Assembly: GCA_019137255.1 (NCBI GenBank)
Contig: WPDH01000175.1
Coordinates: forward strand, 1-64,000
DNA: 64,000 nt
Source: Corinectria fuckeliana
Taxonomy: Eukaryota; Ascomycota; Sordariomycetes; Hypocreales; Nectriaceae
Reading direction: 5' to 3'
Shown: positions 43,757 through 55,224 of the stretch, one piece after another
Position numbering within the stretch: position 1 is the first letter of the stretch
Layout of the letters: every line of letters starts with the position of its first letter
Position numbers and translations under genes: made by a program
The notes under the pieces: generated by a model
What the model saw: the letters and a program-made list of their open reading frames with translations, nothing else
Database searches by the model: none
What the model was told of the DNA's origin: nothing

Positions 43757-46700
43757 TCAACCCTCCTTGGGAGCGCCGTTTGAACCCTCTTTGTGAGGAG
43801 GTCTATGCGGCGGGTGGACGTCTCCGTTCATGGGCTTCTCATTCAACGTGGGGTTTGGCTTATTGGCCACGGTGGCTTGCGTCTCAGGCTCTTCTAGGAT
43901 GGTGGCAAACTTCTTAAGCACCTGCTTGAGGGCAGGCCGCCGTATGGGCTTGGAGAGGAACTCGTCCATGCCAGAGTCGATGCACTCCTTGACGTTGCTC
44001 TCCTCGGAAAAGGCTGTGAGGGCGACGATGGGGGATGTGTAGCCCATCTCGCGGATTAGGCGGGTACTTTGCAGGCCGTCGAGGTTGGGCATCTGGACGT
44101 CCATGAAGATGACGTCAAAAGACTGGTTCTTCTCCATAGTCGCCTTGACAAGGTCATAGGCCTCCTGGCCATCCTTGGCGATTGTCACATCGTACACGGC
44201 CTCAAGCTTGAGCATCCTACTGACAACCTCGATATTGGTCGAGTTGTCATCGGCCACGAGGACGCGCAGCTTGCCCTGGCTAGTCTTATTTGCCATGGCT
44301 CGGTCGATGGCGGCCATCTTCTGCTCCGTGCTCCTTGGCACAGAGGGTTCCGCGGCGAAGAACGGTAGGCTTAGGCCGACCAATCGGGGCTGCGGGTTGA
44401 GGCCGTTGGCCGCCTTGGTGTCATTGGCAGCTTTCGGAGTGACAGAGACGCGATGTGGTTCGACATCAGATGCATCCACGCTGGGCGGTCGGGATTTCAC
44501 ACTGCTCGAGGCAGTGCTAGAGGCCCTAGATCTAAACATAAGCATGGATTTTCGACGAAAGCGGCGACGTTGCCTACCTGTCCTTGACGTATTTGAGAGG
44601 GATTTGCATGGTAAATGTTGTGCCAACTCCGGGCGTGCTCCTCAAAGTTATTGAGCCTCCCATCAGGTTGGCGAGTTGGTGGCAGATACTCAACCCCAAT
44701 CCCGTGCCACCAAACTTCTTGCTGAGGCCCAGATCTCCTTGGACAAACGGCTCAAACACCTTCTGCTGCATGTGCTCTGCGATTCCCGGGCCCGTGTCTT
44801 CGACTTCGAACTCGAAAATGTACGACCTGGCTCCTGGCGGCGGAGGAGTAGGTGACCGCTCGCGGATTCGGACATGTTGCGTTGCTTTAGGATCCATCGG
44901 GTTGATGGAGAGGGCAGTGCCGGTGCCGTTGAAGCGGTTGCCCGAGCTGCTCGAGTGCGACGGGCTGGCGGCTCCGCCGCGGTTGCGAGTGCGGCCTGTA
45001 CGGGAGTTGTTCCGCGAGTTTTTTGATAGGGAGGATGTGCGGCTTTCGTCCTCATTGTTCGGCGTCTCCATCTCGCCTAGACACTTGATGCGGACCTCGA
45101 CCTTTCCATTTGGCGGCGTGAACTTCAAACTGTTGCTAACGAGGTTGATAATGACCTGCAAAATGCGGTGCTGGTCGCCCCAGAGACACATATCCTTGAG
45201 GCGTCCCGTCCCGTGTGGCCCTAGTGCTGGAAGTCTCGTCTCTCCTCCCGATCGGTCTGGGCTTGTGCCAAATTCGAAGTTTTCTGAGCCGATGAACTGG
45301 ACCGAGAAATTGATCTTGCCCTCCCGCACCTGCTTGTCGAAGATACTTTGGATCTGTGACCGGATGTCGGCCAATCGGAACTCCTTCAGTTCGAGGCTGA
45401 GTTGGTTGCCGATCTGGTTCTTGGAGAAGCTTAGGAGATCCTCCAAGAGATGCAGCAGCAAGTCTCCTGACTTGTACAGCGTCTTCAATGATTGCCTGAT
45501 TCTCATCACGTCAGTCTCTTCCATGCACACGGCACACATGCCAAGAATGCCGTTTAGCGGCGTTTTTAGCTCGTGCGAGATGTTGGCGATGAAGAGGGTT
45601 TTGCTCTCGTTTGCAGCCTCGGCGGCTTTCTTGCTCTCCTCAAGCTCTCTAGTTCGCTGTGCCACCTTGACCTCCAACGACATGTACTGCTTGACCAACT
45701 CGTCGCTCATATCGTTAAAGGTTCCCGTGAGCTCGGTCAGCTCATCGGTTATGATGTGCTTCCGGTCGTCGACTTTTCCGGGAATCTTGAACATGCGGCG
45801 AGTCGCGTCACGGGCCGAGACCGGCTTTTTGGGCTTCCCCGTGGCCCACCGCACCATGCTAGCGACAAATCCCTTTTTGGATTTTTGAGATATGCCTCCA
45901 GAGCTTGGTAGCTCGTCATCGTCGCATTCGGAGTCGATGAATGACTCCTCGTATCCTGGGGGGTTAACCGACTTCTCCGTCGCGGCCTTGAGTTTACGAA
46001 TTGGCATCACGCTGAAATGAGCGCAGGGAAGTATCAGCAACATGATGAAGCCGACAGTCCCGAACACGGTACCGAGAAGAATGTTGCGGAGGGTTTGGAT
46101 GGGCTCGTAGGCCTCCCACTTGGCCTTCTCGACAATAATTGTCCAGTTCACGAGAGGGGTTTGGGTGCGGGCGAATCCAACAGCCACTTTGACGCCCTCC
46201 TCATTGTGGGTATTGAGCAGGGAGCTAGCGTTGTTGACGGTGTCGTAGTGACCGGAAAAGGAGTCGAGGGCCGCAGGATACAGCTTGACGGGGAAGGCCT
46301 TGCTATCGGACTGGCTGGAGAACTGGTACAACTTGTGTCGATTCTTGTGGGTGGAGGGTGTTTCCGGAGGAAGGACAAACTTGACCAAACTGTTACTGAA
46401 GGTATCTCGATCCGGGGTGTATGTGGTGTTGCTTGCCGGGTTACTTGAGTTGAAGCGGTTGGAGCCTTCATTGGGGCCGATGACTAGAACTGAGCCAGAA
46501 TTCCCCAGCCCCTCCCGAGACTGCTGGACCTCTGTGAGGGAGGATGCAAGAGCAACGACTGTCATGTAGCCTAGGATGAAGGTGTCGTTGTTGTCTCTGA
46601 CGGGGACGGTTATGGAAAACAGGGCGGTTGACTGGTTGAGAACAAGAGGGCCGAGCAGAAGACCGCCGTCGCGATAGATGCGGACGCCGGGGAATGCCTC

Positions 46701-47261
46701 GGCGGCAACGGCAGCGGTGGTGTTGCGGATGGGGTTTGCGTGGCCGAGGTTGACGTAGGTGATGTTGGGATAGAGGAATGGGGGATAGCCCATGCCATCG
46801 TCACCAAGCTTCACAGTATTACCAGACGAGTCGGTGTAAGGGAGGATGATGTCAGGAATGCTCGCGGCAGTGACATTGAAGAGACCTCCAGGAGATGCGC
46901 CAGTCTTGTTCCTCGAGTAGAGCCTAGCCTGCAGCAGCCCCGTCTCAACGCTGATGGCCAGGGCACTCTCGATATCCTCGGAAGCCTGATCCCAGTCACG
47001 GTCGCCATTGTCGTAAAAGTCCGTGAGGGCTTTTTGTAGCAGGATGCGGGAGGTGATGGTGTAGCAGCTGGTCTGGACGAGGTCGAGCTCGGCGGAGATG
47101 CGTGACGCCTTGAGGGAGGCCGTTAGGGTCAAGCTCTGGCGCTCGACGTTGACGACGAAACGGTTGACATAGATCCAGGTGGGAATTGAGACGACAGCAA
47201 GGGCGGCGAGGACGGCGAGTAGAACGAGGAGGGCGAGCTGCTCGCGGATGGCGATCCTCAT
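43757..47261 (-). CDS. SLN1-type hybrid histidine kinase (group VI osmosensor)
   Basis: Two exons (47261-44578 and 44531-43757; intron of 46 bases) give 1152 residues. Layout: a membrane span at about 9-29; a large extracellular sensor domain with many N-glycosylation sequons; a second span at about 394-416 (NILLGTVFGTVGFIMLLILP); a HAMP-like linker; and a coiled coil (VKVAQRTRELEESKKAAEAANESK). The H box is SHELKTPLNG with phospho-accepting His at about 563. The ATPase N box is NLVSNSLKFTPPNG, the G boxes are DTGPGI and GGTGLGLSI, and the C-terminal receiver has the phospho-Asp at about 1039 (VIFMDVQMPNLDG). In yeast Sln1 feeds Ypd1 and Ssk1 to control the HOG MAP kinase. An insert of about 70 residues rich in S, N, R and G lies between the N and G boxes. 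Complete. Confidence 0.95.
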
Positions 47262-50200
47262 GATTGGCAGCTTAGAGCGTAGGGACTGAGGGCCGAGTGC
47301 GACGACGCGGCATCGTTACCTCGTTGGAGGTTCAGACGGGTTGGTGAGATGGCTCGATCGGCAAGTGGCGCCTAGGTAGGTAGGTAGACAATGGGGGACT
47401 TCGGAAAGGGAAGGAAATCGAACGGTTCGGGTGGAGGCTCGAGGATCGAGGATCGAGGCGAGGATCGTGGACCGAGGCGACAACCGATAATCGAAAACCG
47501 GACGATCGAGCGCGCTGCTGGCTGTCCAAACAGCGGCCGCGTCGGTCAAGGGGCTGAAAAGGCGACAGAAGGCGTCGGGCCCGTCTCGTAGCCTTTCGTG
47601 TCGCGTCTCGCAATGTCGTGATGATAATTCTACGACGATGCCTAGGCGCAGATGGTAAAAGGTGGTGTTGGAAACTCGGACGGGGGGGGCGACGGAGGGA
47701 TCGGCGATCTGCAAAAGATGCCAAGCAGGGAGGTGAGGGAGAAGGCCTCGAGGCTCAAGCGCACTGGCCGAGACTGGCGCAACTGGAAGATGCCGGGGTC
47801 GGCGGTTCCACGCGTGCCCGGGAGTGGTGGAGAGAGAAGGGAATGGAGAATGGAGGACCCGGGGGGACGGACGGGGGGACGGGGAGTAATTAGGTACCGT
47901 TACTTCTGAAGGGAGGGCTGTGTTTTGGTGGCAAGAGTCAGTCGCCCCGACTCGGATTGGCTGCGTCTCAAGGTTCGCAGGCTCAGCTGTACGTATCTAC
48001 ATATGTATCTGTCCTGACCGGAGTTGTGGGCACTCCGTTACTGGATGCCTGCCCGGATAAACAGAACAGAACGAAGGCGAGTGTGAGCCTGCGAGGGAGG
48101 ATGGATGGATGCGTCCGTCCTGTCGATCGTGAGTGATAGTGAAAGCTTGGCCCACTGCTCGGTCCACAGTCTGGTCCACTGAAGCCTCGTCCTTGTCCCC
48201 CTGCTGGGCAACGAAGGGATCCTAGTAGGACAGTGTACCGCAGCTGGAAGTAGAAGTACGAGGTGCCTCCATCGGTAACACCACCGCACCGAGTCCGTAA
48301 AGCATGGATCCATAAAAAGTCGGGGTACGGTTACTCCCAGTGTTTTAGGTTTCAGTTTCTCTCCGAGGACGTGAATAGTCATTCTCGATAGGCACGTCTG
48401 TCCGACTGCAGCAATGCGAGGTATGTAGATTTGTTCTCATTACATACTATTCCATGCGGTGGATGGTGGATGGAAGCCCGAGTACACGGAACCGAGGGTG
48501 GGACTCTCGCGGCGTCGCGTCAATGCTTGTGGCTATGAACGGATACTGGAGATGAGACCTAATCTACGTACCTAGGTACTAATAAAACGCCTTGCCTTTT
48601 CCCTCCAACGTCGGTCAGTGCCCGCCCCCAATTGGCCATCAGCATCAAGCAATAGCGTACATAACGGAATGGAGGGGGAGGGTTTCTCTTGTCCGTCGTC
48701 CCGAGCAGTGATCGTCGGCAAGACGGTTGCAGCCAACGGAGCCTGCGAGGAGCAACTGCAGAACAGAACCCACAGGGCTGGCTTGGCATGCGGGACTAGG
48801 ACGCCCATCCATCCAATCCCAGCCCAGCACTCAGCTGGAATTGCTTCTGTCTGTCCGTCCGTGGGTGCATTTACGGACTTGACGGAGGCGTACATAGATA
48901 ACTGACGAAGGCACTGAGACGACCACTTTGGCACCAAGTCGGACTAAGTATTGGCGTGTGGCGTTCTCAGCTGAGATGAGCACTTTTTGCTCCCCATCCA
49001 CCTTTCCCAGGGCTCATCCATGATTCACCCATCCATGATTTCCAAAGCGCCGCGTCAGGACCATCCCAGTGGAACCTAGGATCGTCTTCACCCCATTCAT
49101 AGGCCCTTCTAGACCCTGCGCCGGTCTCCAAGCGACAGGCTCCAACTCGTGTTTGGGGGGGTGCGGTTGGGTTGAAGGCCAAGCCTCTCAAGGGCCACCA
49201 AAGACGGGCTTTTTGCTGGATTTCCCCATGTCCGACATGCCTTGCCCGTGTGCAAACACCTGAAAGTGCGCCATTCGTCTGGGAATGCCCTAGCTTGACG
49301 AGTCCCTAAATGGAAGGTCGTGGCTCGTTGTCGACGGTGCTAATTACCCGCTAGATAACGCGGAAGACTTATAATTATCGCTGCTGTTGCTACTTAGTAA
49401 AGACGATGAGCAAAGTAAGGAACAGAACAAACTTTTGTACCGTGCGCTGTACTTTGCCTAAGGTAAGTAGTATTTCAACCCCCTCCTTCAAGATAGCAAA
49501 AGGAATGGGCAGCAAAAGCAAAAAGAAAAGAAACTGCCGGACTCTCAAATACGTACCTAAGTACTTCAGCTCCCTACGGGTATTGGCCGCCGCTGACTGT
49601 ACGTACTGGTGCTTGTAACTGTACATAGAGCAAGGCTGCCTCTCCATTGCAATTGTCCATCTCCCACGCCTTGGCTTCATATAACGACAGAGAGAAACTA
49701 CGAAAATGTTCACGATAGATAAAAAGACAACAAATAAAAAACAGCAACAGCGAGGATTCCTCAGTCGTTGCCGACCCGAGTATGTAGCAAATGGGTGGGG
49801 CTGTGAGTTAATCCTCAGGGATGTAGGCCTACGGACTTTGTCATTGAGTCGATATAAAAGGTCAGCCTTCGCTTCGCCTATACGTCTAAAAACGTAAAAT
49901 CACGTCAACCACTCTGACGTCGAAGAGGAAGAGCACAAAGGCGCCAACATGAATGTCAGCTCGGCCACCTCAGCCTCTATGGAGTCCCTCAAGACCCTTT
50001 GGAGGGCCATCTTGTACCCTTGGTGTGCCATCGCCCTCGTTTGTGGCCAAACGGAGACTCTCATTCTTCATTACCTCCAGATGCCAACCGCCACCGCCTT
50101 CCGCGTGTTCCCTCCGCTCGATACCTCGCCTGTTTATCCTCTATGAGAAGCACATCTTGTTTCAGCCGTCATGCTCATTGCCATACCTTACCTAGTGTAG

Positions 50201-51649
50201 TAGGAACGTCGACCAGTTGCGTACACTGGAGCTGGACCCGTGGGAAGGATCATCCGGCTATCTATTAACACGCGCCTCTCGACCTCTTGTGTATGCTCCC
50301 ATGACGTCCCGGATATGGGGTAGTGGCCGTGTAGAATGCGGCAGTAATCCAGTATACGGTCAATGGGCGAGTTGCCGTTCTGGCCGACAAAGGAGATTCA
50401 CTCAGTCTGCTCTTATAAGACAACTCTGCGATGGTTCTGAAACTGGAATTTATAATGCTTAGTCTATCGTAGTGTAATTACCATTCACTGGAGAGGCTTT
50501 TCCGTCGAGAGTGTATTCGTCTGCGGCTGAGACTGATGCTATTACGAATACACTCGACCCTGAAACTTCTCCTCAGCCCCCAGAACTCGTGTGTACATAA
50601 GCGCAGATGAAGAAATAAAGTAGTTTAAGTCTATAGACTGTGGAATTAACTGCGGAAAGCATAGATACCTTTTGATGATATATTCAATTGAGGAACAATG
50701 CATGGACAACAGGAGTTGTTGGTGGGAGTCCCACGACTTATATTGCGCAATACGACCCACCTAAGTGTAAGGTGCCTTACTTTTAGTGTAGTGATCAATT
50801 AACAGAGGCAGTTGATAACTGATGTATGCCTTACTAGGTAACAGTGGTTGTCGTGCCGGAGCTGCCTAAACTGCAAGTACTAACTTGGTAGACTAGGTGC
50901 CTTAATTAGTGGTGCTGTTGACCAGTTGGTTGTGATTCCGACACATCACCTATCATCACCGGAACTGCTGAGTTTCCGCCTTTATGCCATATCGACCACA
51001 ATGGCAAGCATACTTCTTAACGTCCAACTAGTCCTTGTACAGGAGAATGGACAAGGAAGCTCCTCGATTACCTAAGAAAATCGGAGGTTTCACCTAGATA
51101 CATAGTCCATGCTATTTCGTAAGAAACCTTAGCCTGAGACACTCTCACAAGCACCAAGTACTGGGTCTACGCACCCCTACTAGTTATTACTAGTACTCAG
51201 GTTTATATATTTATTAATCTAAAGACAGCACAGGATCTCTAGATAAGAGCTTGACGGGATCTTGTATTCCTCAAGAGCCATGGTCGTGTATACCGGAGAT
51301 GGCAACAGTTCGGGTCATGTCGACAACGGAAGCATCCCCGCTCCCTAGAGTCCAAAATGTTAACCTCAAGCTCCAACAAGCTTATTAATACTAATGCGCG
51401 GGCACAACTCTAAGTAAAGGGTACAAAGCGGTGACAACGATGGGCAGTCAATTGCCAGCTGGTGACAATGCTGCCTCATGATACATCAACATGTTCGCGT
51501 TTATAGCTTGGTCTACTCCGTACGGACTATCTATGATGTACGTATTTGTACCTAAAAGGTCCTGGTTTATACTCACTTGTCACCTGTCCACCGTGGCTTC
51601 TTTGTGTTTCTCTCCTCTCCTGCTTCCTCTCATCACTGCCACACCTTCA
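47262..51649. other. 4.4 kb gene-poor region
   Basis: No coding frame here shows motifs or a plausible exon structure. 47262-47900 is the likely leader of the histidine kinase (G- and GA-rich on the plus strand). The rest has normal composition with short unrelated open frames (for example 48618-48905, 49390-49713, 49949-50146). An unrecognised small or non-coding gene cannot be excluded. Confidence 0.5.
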
Positions 51650-54238
51650 TCAGTATCGCTCCATAACCCATTGCCTACGCTCATCAACCGGCATCACATT
51701 AAGCATCTTCGTCTCGGCCGTCTTTACAGCCACATAGCGGCCCACGAGCTCTTGCCCCAGAAGCGCAACCATTTCTTCATCCTCCTGTAGCGCCTCCAGC
51801 GCCTCCTCGATGGACTCAGGCAGCTTGTCCAACACCTCCAACTGTTCTCGCTCCTCGCTTGACAACCTAGCCGGGTCGTCTACGCAATCAGCCCACAACA
51901 TCTTCTCCTTGGACACAACGCCCTGGGTGCCTGCCAGCAGAATCGCCGACAGCGCCAGGTACGGGTTTGCCATGCCGTCCATGCACTTGAGCTCCCAGTG
52001 GCTCCCCTCGATCTTCCGAAGTGGTGTCTCGCGGTTTTGCGTGCCCCATGTAATCCACGTTCCTCCTGCCCAACAACCGTCTAGTACGCGTTCATAGCTC
52101 GTCGAGCTGCTATACGTGAATGCTGCGATGGCGCGGAGGTGAAAAAGAATTCCTGCGTAGAATGACTCGTACACGTTCTTGTCGGTCCCGTTTGGCGTCG
52201 AGATGGACATGTGAACGTGAGCTGCCGTGCCACAGGCCCATTCAAATGGCTTCGGATGGAGGGTCATCCTGAACCCGTGTGCCGTGGCGCAGTTGCTGAT
52301 GATGTCTCTAGCGTAGAGAAGTGTATCCACGGCCTCCAGCGCCGGTGCCTGGGGAAGGACCACTTCGTATTGCCCATTTGCACTCTCGGGGTGCACCATC
52401 TCGATGTAGATGCCGGCCTCGTCCAGTCGCTCAATCGCATCTTCAAGGACCGTAGCTGCACCCTCATGTTCCATCGCCCTCGCAACAGACCACGCGTGTC
52501 CATCTCCATCTAAAGACTCGTACCTGTTTCCGCCATCCACGCGGCGCACCAGGAGTAGCTCGATCTCAAATCCAAGAACAAATGCCAACCCTCTGTTAGC
52601 TGCCTCCTCCAGCGTTCTCTTCAAGATAGTTCGCGGGCACAGGGCCACGTCAGATCCATCCTTCTCCTTGAAATCACCCCTCACAGTGACATATCCCTTT
52701 CGTGGGCCAAGACGGAGCGTCTCCAGGTCTGGATGGAGTTTGTACTCACCTGATGGCGAAACGCCAGGAGCAGGCACATCGTTCTGGAGCAATCCAAGAC
52801 TAGCCTTGGTCACTCCAAAGGAGAACTCGTCATCACTGCGCAGCATTGACCACACCCGCCGGATTGGAATTGCTCTCATCCGCGGCATAGCTGTCATGTC
52901 ATTCCAACACACTTGCAAGAAACGAGGCGCGACCTTGTCTTTGAGGAAATTTGTTAAAACCTGGATATTTCCGCTTCCAGAGACCAGAAGGTCGGATCCG
53001 GCGTCGGTATTTGGTTCGAGGTCCAAGCCAAGATCATACAGCTTATTAGCGTTGTTGAAGAATATGTCCTCGACCATTTGAGCTGCCTGCGCCCAAGACA
53101 AGTCCCCCTTGTAAACATAGTCTGAGAGAACAGCTCGGAGTACATCCCGCACCTGTTCAACTGCCAAAAGATACGTCTCTGGGAACCAGTGGCCGTCCGT
53201 ACTCCAAAGGATCTTGGAACAAGGACAGAGCTCGAGAATCTGCCGGATCGCCCCCTCCTGGCCATCACGGCTGACTTGCGGAAAGACTTCGCCGATATCA
53301 GCGTAGACGTTGGCATATACCGTTGCTAGGTAACCCGCCTCGCGCGTATAAGGGTAACTGGCGTGTAGAAGAACAATGGGCACCGTCGGATACTCTCGGA
53401 TGAAGTCCTGCAGATGCGCAGGGGATGACTTGGTCAGGGTAATGTCGTTGTCTCCAAGCCCAGTATGGAACTGGATGGGCTTCTTTTGCGGATGTTGACT
53501 GTCTCGAATCAATGTTGCTAAGCGATGGACAAAGTACTCGTTGAGGCCGGCATGATCGATCCTGGTGAACTTGGTGAACCCGTCCGCTTTTACCTTCTCA
53601 AACAGCAACCTAAAAGCTTGGGCCGCCGGTTCCAATTCCATCTTTCGGGGGATGGCCAGGCCGGTTCGGTAACAGATGGCCGACTTGAAGCCAACGACGT
53701 CTGGGTCGTCAATGCTCTGGGCGATGGCCTCATCGAAGGCATTAACGACAACCTTGAAGATGTTGTCGGCACTCTGAAAAGGGGAGCAAGCCTGGTTGAT
53801 GATTTCCGCGGCGACATGCTCGATGCGGACAATGCGTTTGCTGGGACTTCTTGTGAAGGCATCAAAGTAGTCGTATGGCACGACCTCGGCAGGATTACCC
53901 AAGCCATCGTCTACGAGAACGCTCTCGATCCCGGAAAGACATCTCGCCACCCACGCCTCGTAATCCTTTGCGTGCTTGGCTTCCACGGCTGCCGAAACCG
54001 CCGCCCACGAAGAATCGCAGCCAAGAATAACAGACAATTGCTTGACGGCACGGATATGCGCCAAGCTAGTCTCAGTGGCATTCATGGCGTCGCCATGCGC
54101 CTCAGTCCATATCGACAAGAGGGGATACAAACCGATAGAGCTCGAGTTGAGCAACGCGTGCGCATGGTGGTCGATAATGGGAGTTGCCTTGATGGCGCGA
54201 AGAAGTGTCTCCTCGGTTTCGGTAGATCTGAGCGCCAT
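51650..54238 (-). CDS. FluG-like protein: amidohydrolase fused to glutamine synthetase-like domain
   Basis: An intronless frame of 862 residues. The N-terminal half (about 1-410) is a TIM-barrel amidohydrolase-like domain: metal-site HAH at 25-27 (DHHAHALL), QFHTGLGDNDI, LLHASYPYTREAGYLA and ILWSTDGHWFPETYLLA. The C-terminal half (about 460-862) is a glutamine synthetase-like catalytic domain: LGFEIELLLV, HPESANGQYEVVLP, CGTAAHVHMSI and NRETPLRKIEG, then MANPYLALSAIL. This is the architecture and length of Aspergillus FluG (about 865), needed for an extracellular signal that starts asexual sporulation. Fungal genomes often hold several paralogues acting on other amines, so orthology to fluG itself is not certain. 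The neighbour upstream is an MFS transporter on the same strand. Confidence 0.9.
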   Translation of the reverse strand: MALRSTETEETLLRAIKATPIIDHHAHALLNSSSIGLYPLLSIWTEAHGDAMNATETSLAHIRAVKQLSVILGCDSSWAAVSAAVEAKHAKDYEAWVARCLSGIESVLVDDGLGNPAEVVPYDYFDAFTRSPSKRIVRIEHVAAEIINQACSPFQSADNIFKVVVNAFDEAIAQSIDDPDVVGFKSAICYRTGLAIPRKMELEPAAQAFRLLFEKVKADGFTKFTRIDHAGLNEYFVHRLATLIRDSQHPQKKPIQFHTGLGDNDITLTKSSPAHLQDFIREYPTVPIVLLHASYPYTREAGYLATVYANVYADIGEVFPQVSRDGQEGAIRQILELCPCSKILWSTDGHWFPETYLLAVEQVRDVLRAVLSDYVYKGDLSWAQAAQMVEDIFFNNANKLYDLGLDLEPNTDAGSDLLVSGSGNIQVLTNFLKDKVAPRFLQVCWNDMTAMPRMRAIPIRRVWSMLRSDDEFSFGVTKASLGLLQNDVPAPGVSPSGEYKLHPDLETLRLGPRKGYVTVRGDFKEKDGSDVALCPRTILKRTLEEAANRGLAFVLGFEIELLLVRRVDGGNRYESLDGDGHAWSVARAMEHEGAATVLEDAIERLDEAGIYIEMVHPESANGQYEVVLPQAPALEAVDTLLYARDIISNCATAHGFRMTLHPKPFEWACGTAAHVHMSISTPNGTDKNVYESFYAGILFHLRAIAAFTYSSSTSYERVLDGCWAGGTWITWGTQNRETPLRKIEGSHWELKCMDGMANPYLALSAILLAGTQGVVSKEKMLWADCVDDPARLSSEEREQLEVLDKLPESIEEALEALQEDEEMVALLGQELVGRYVAVKTAETKMLNVMPVDERRQWVMERY

Positions 54239-55224
54239 GCTGAGCTGCTTGGGACAAATATCGCGGCGAAAAGTTGGAGATACGGTTCTTCGAAATGTTG
54301 TGCGCTCGTCGAAGATGAAGCACTATCGCCAGATGAGGAGTAAGCACAATGTTGACACAGCTAGCAACACGACGGAGCTTAGGGAAGGAGCGATAGCGAA
54401 ACTCACAGTCCACGAACGGAACCTATGGTCTAGGTACCTCGGATATGAGCTTATCGAAAGGATATATAGATATCAATCAGGTAATTTCGGCAGCCTTTTA
54501 ATCTACTAAGGGCAGTGCATACTAGTAGCCTGACGGGTTTTTTTTGGTGAAGTGAAGTTGACGAGGGTTGGAAATACGGCAGGTGCATGACAAAAACGAG
54601 ATAACGAGTTGCATCATCGCCAGGGCTTACTCCGAGTCCGCAGGCCCCTCGGCACAGCGTGAGACAAGACGGCCCAACCACGATTAAGAATAGAGAAAGT
54701 CAAGAAAAGCACAGCGTCAGTGGCAATGCAGTGCTCAGCGCTTGCCGCCTTTTTGATAGCTGTCACTGGCTGCTTTCAGCCGTCGGCATGGATATTTTGG
54801 GGCATTTGCTCATATTGTAAGACATACCTACTAATCTACCAACACCGCTTTTGCCTGGCCACGTCATTTAGGATTACCCGCCATTTCTTACATTGGTCTG
54901 TCCGTCTTCGGCAATGTAAGTAGACGATTTATGAGACTGTTGGTGGGAGATCTTGTTGGGAGATACAAGACATTGCGGCAACCCCAGCACCTTCGTACTT
55001 CACATTATCCGACAGCAACGTCACCTCAGACGTATCTTTGCTAGGTTTGTAAACGAGACTTAAGAGTCCTGCACCTCGTCATTCTATACTTAATCGAAGG
55101 ATCGAAGATCCAACGCAATCTGCATAAACTTGGTAGTCGACTATAGTTCGCTGCGCACCAACCCCACCACTACTACATGGGTGACAAACCACAAAGGATA
55201 ATTCGTGAAAACTAGACGGAGATC
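54239..55224. other. upstream region of the FluG-like gene
   Basis: About 1 kb between the FluG-like start and the end of the MFS gene on the same strand. Contains a short T run (54538-54546). No gene is seen. Confidence 0.5.
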
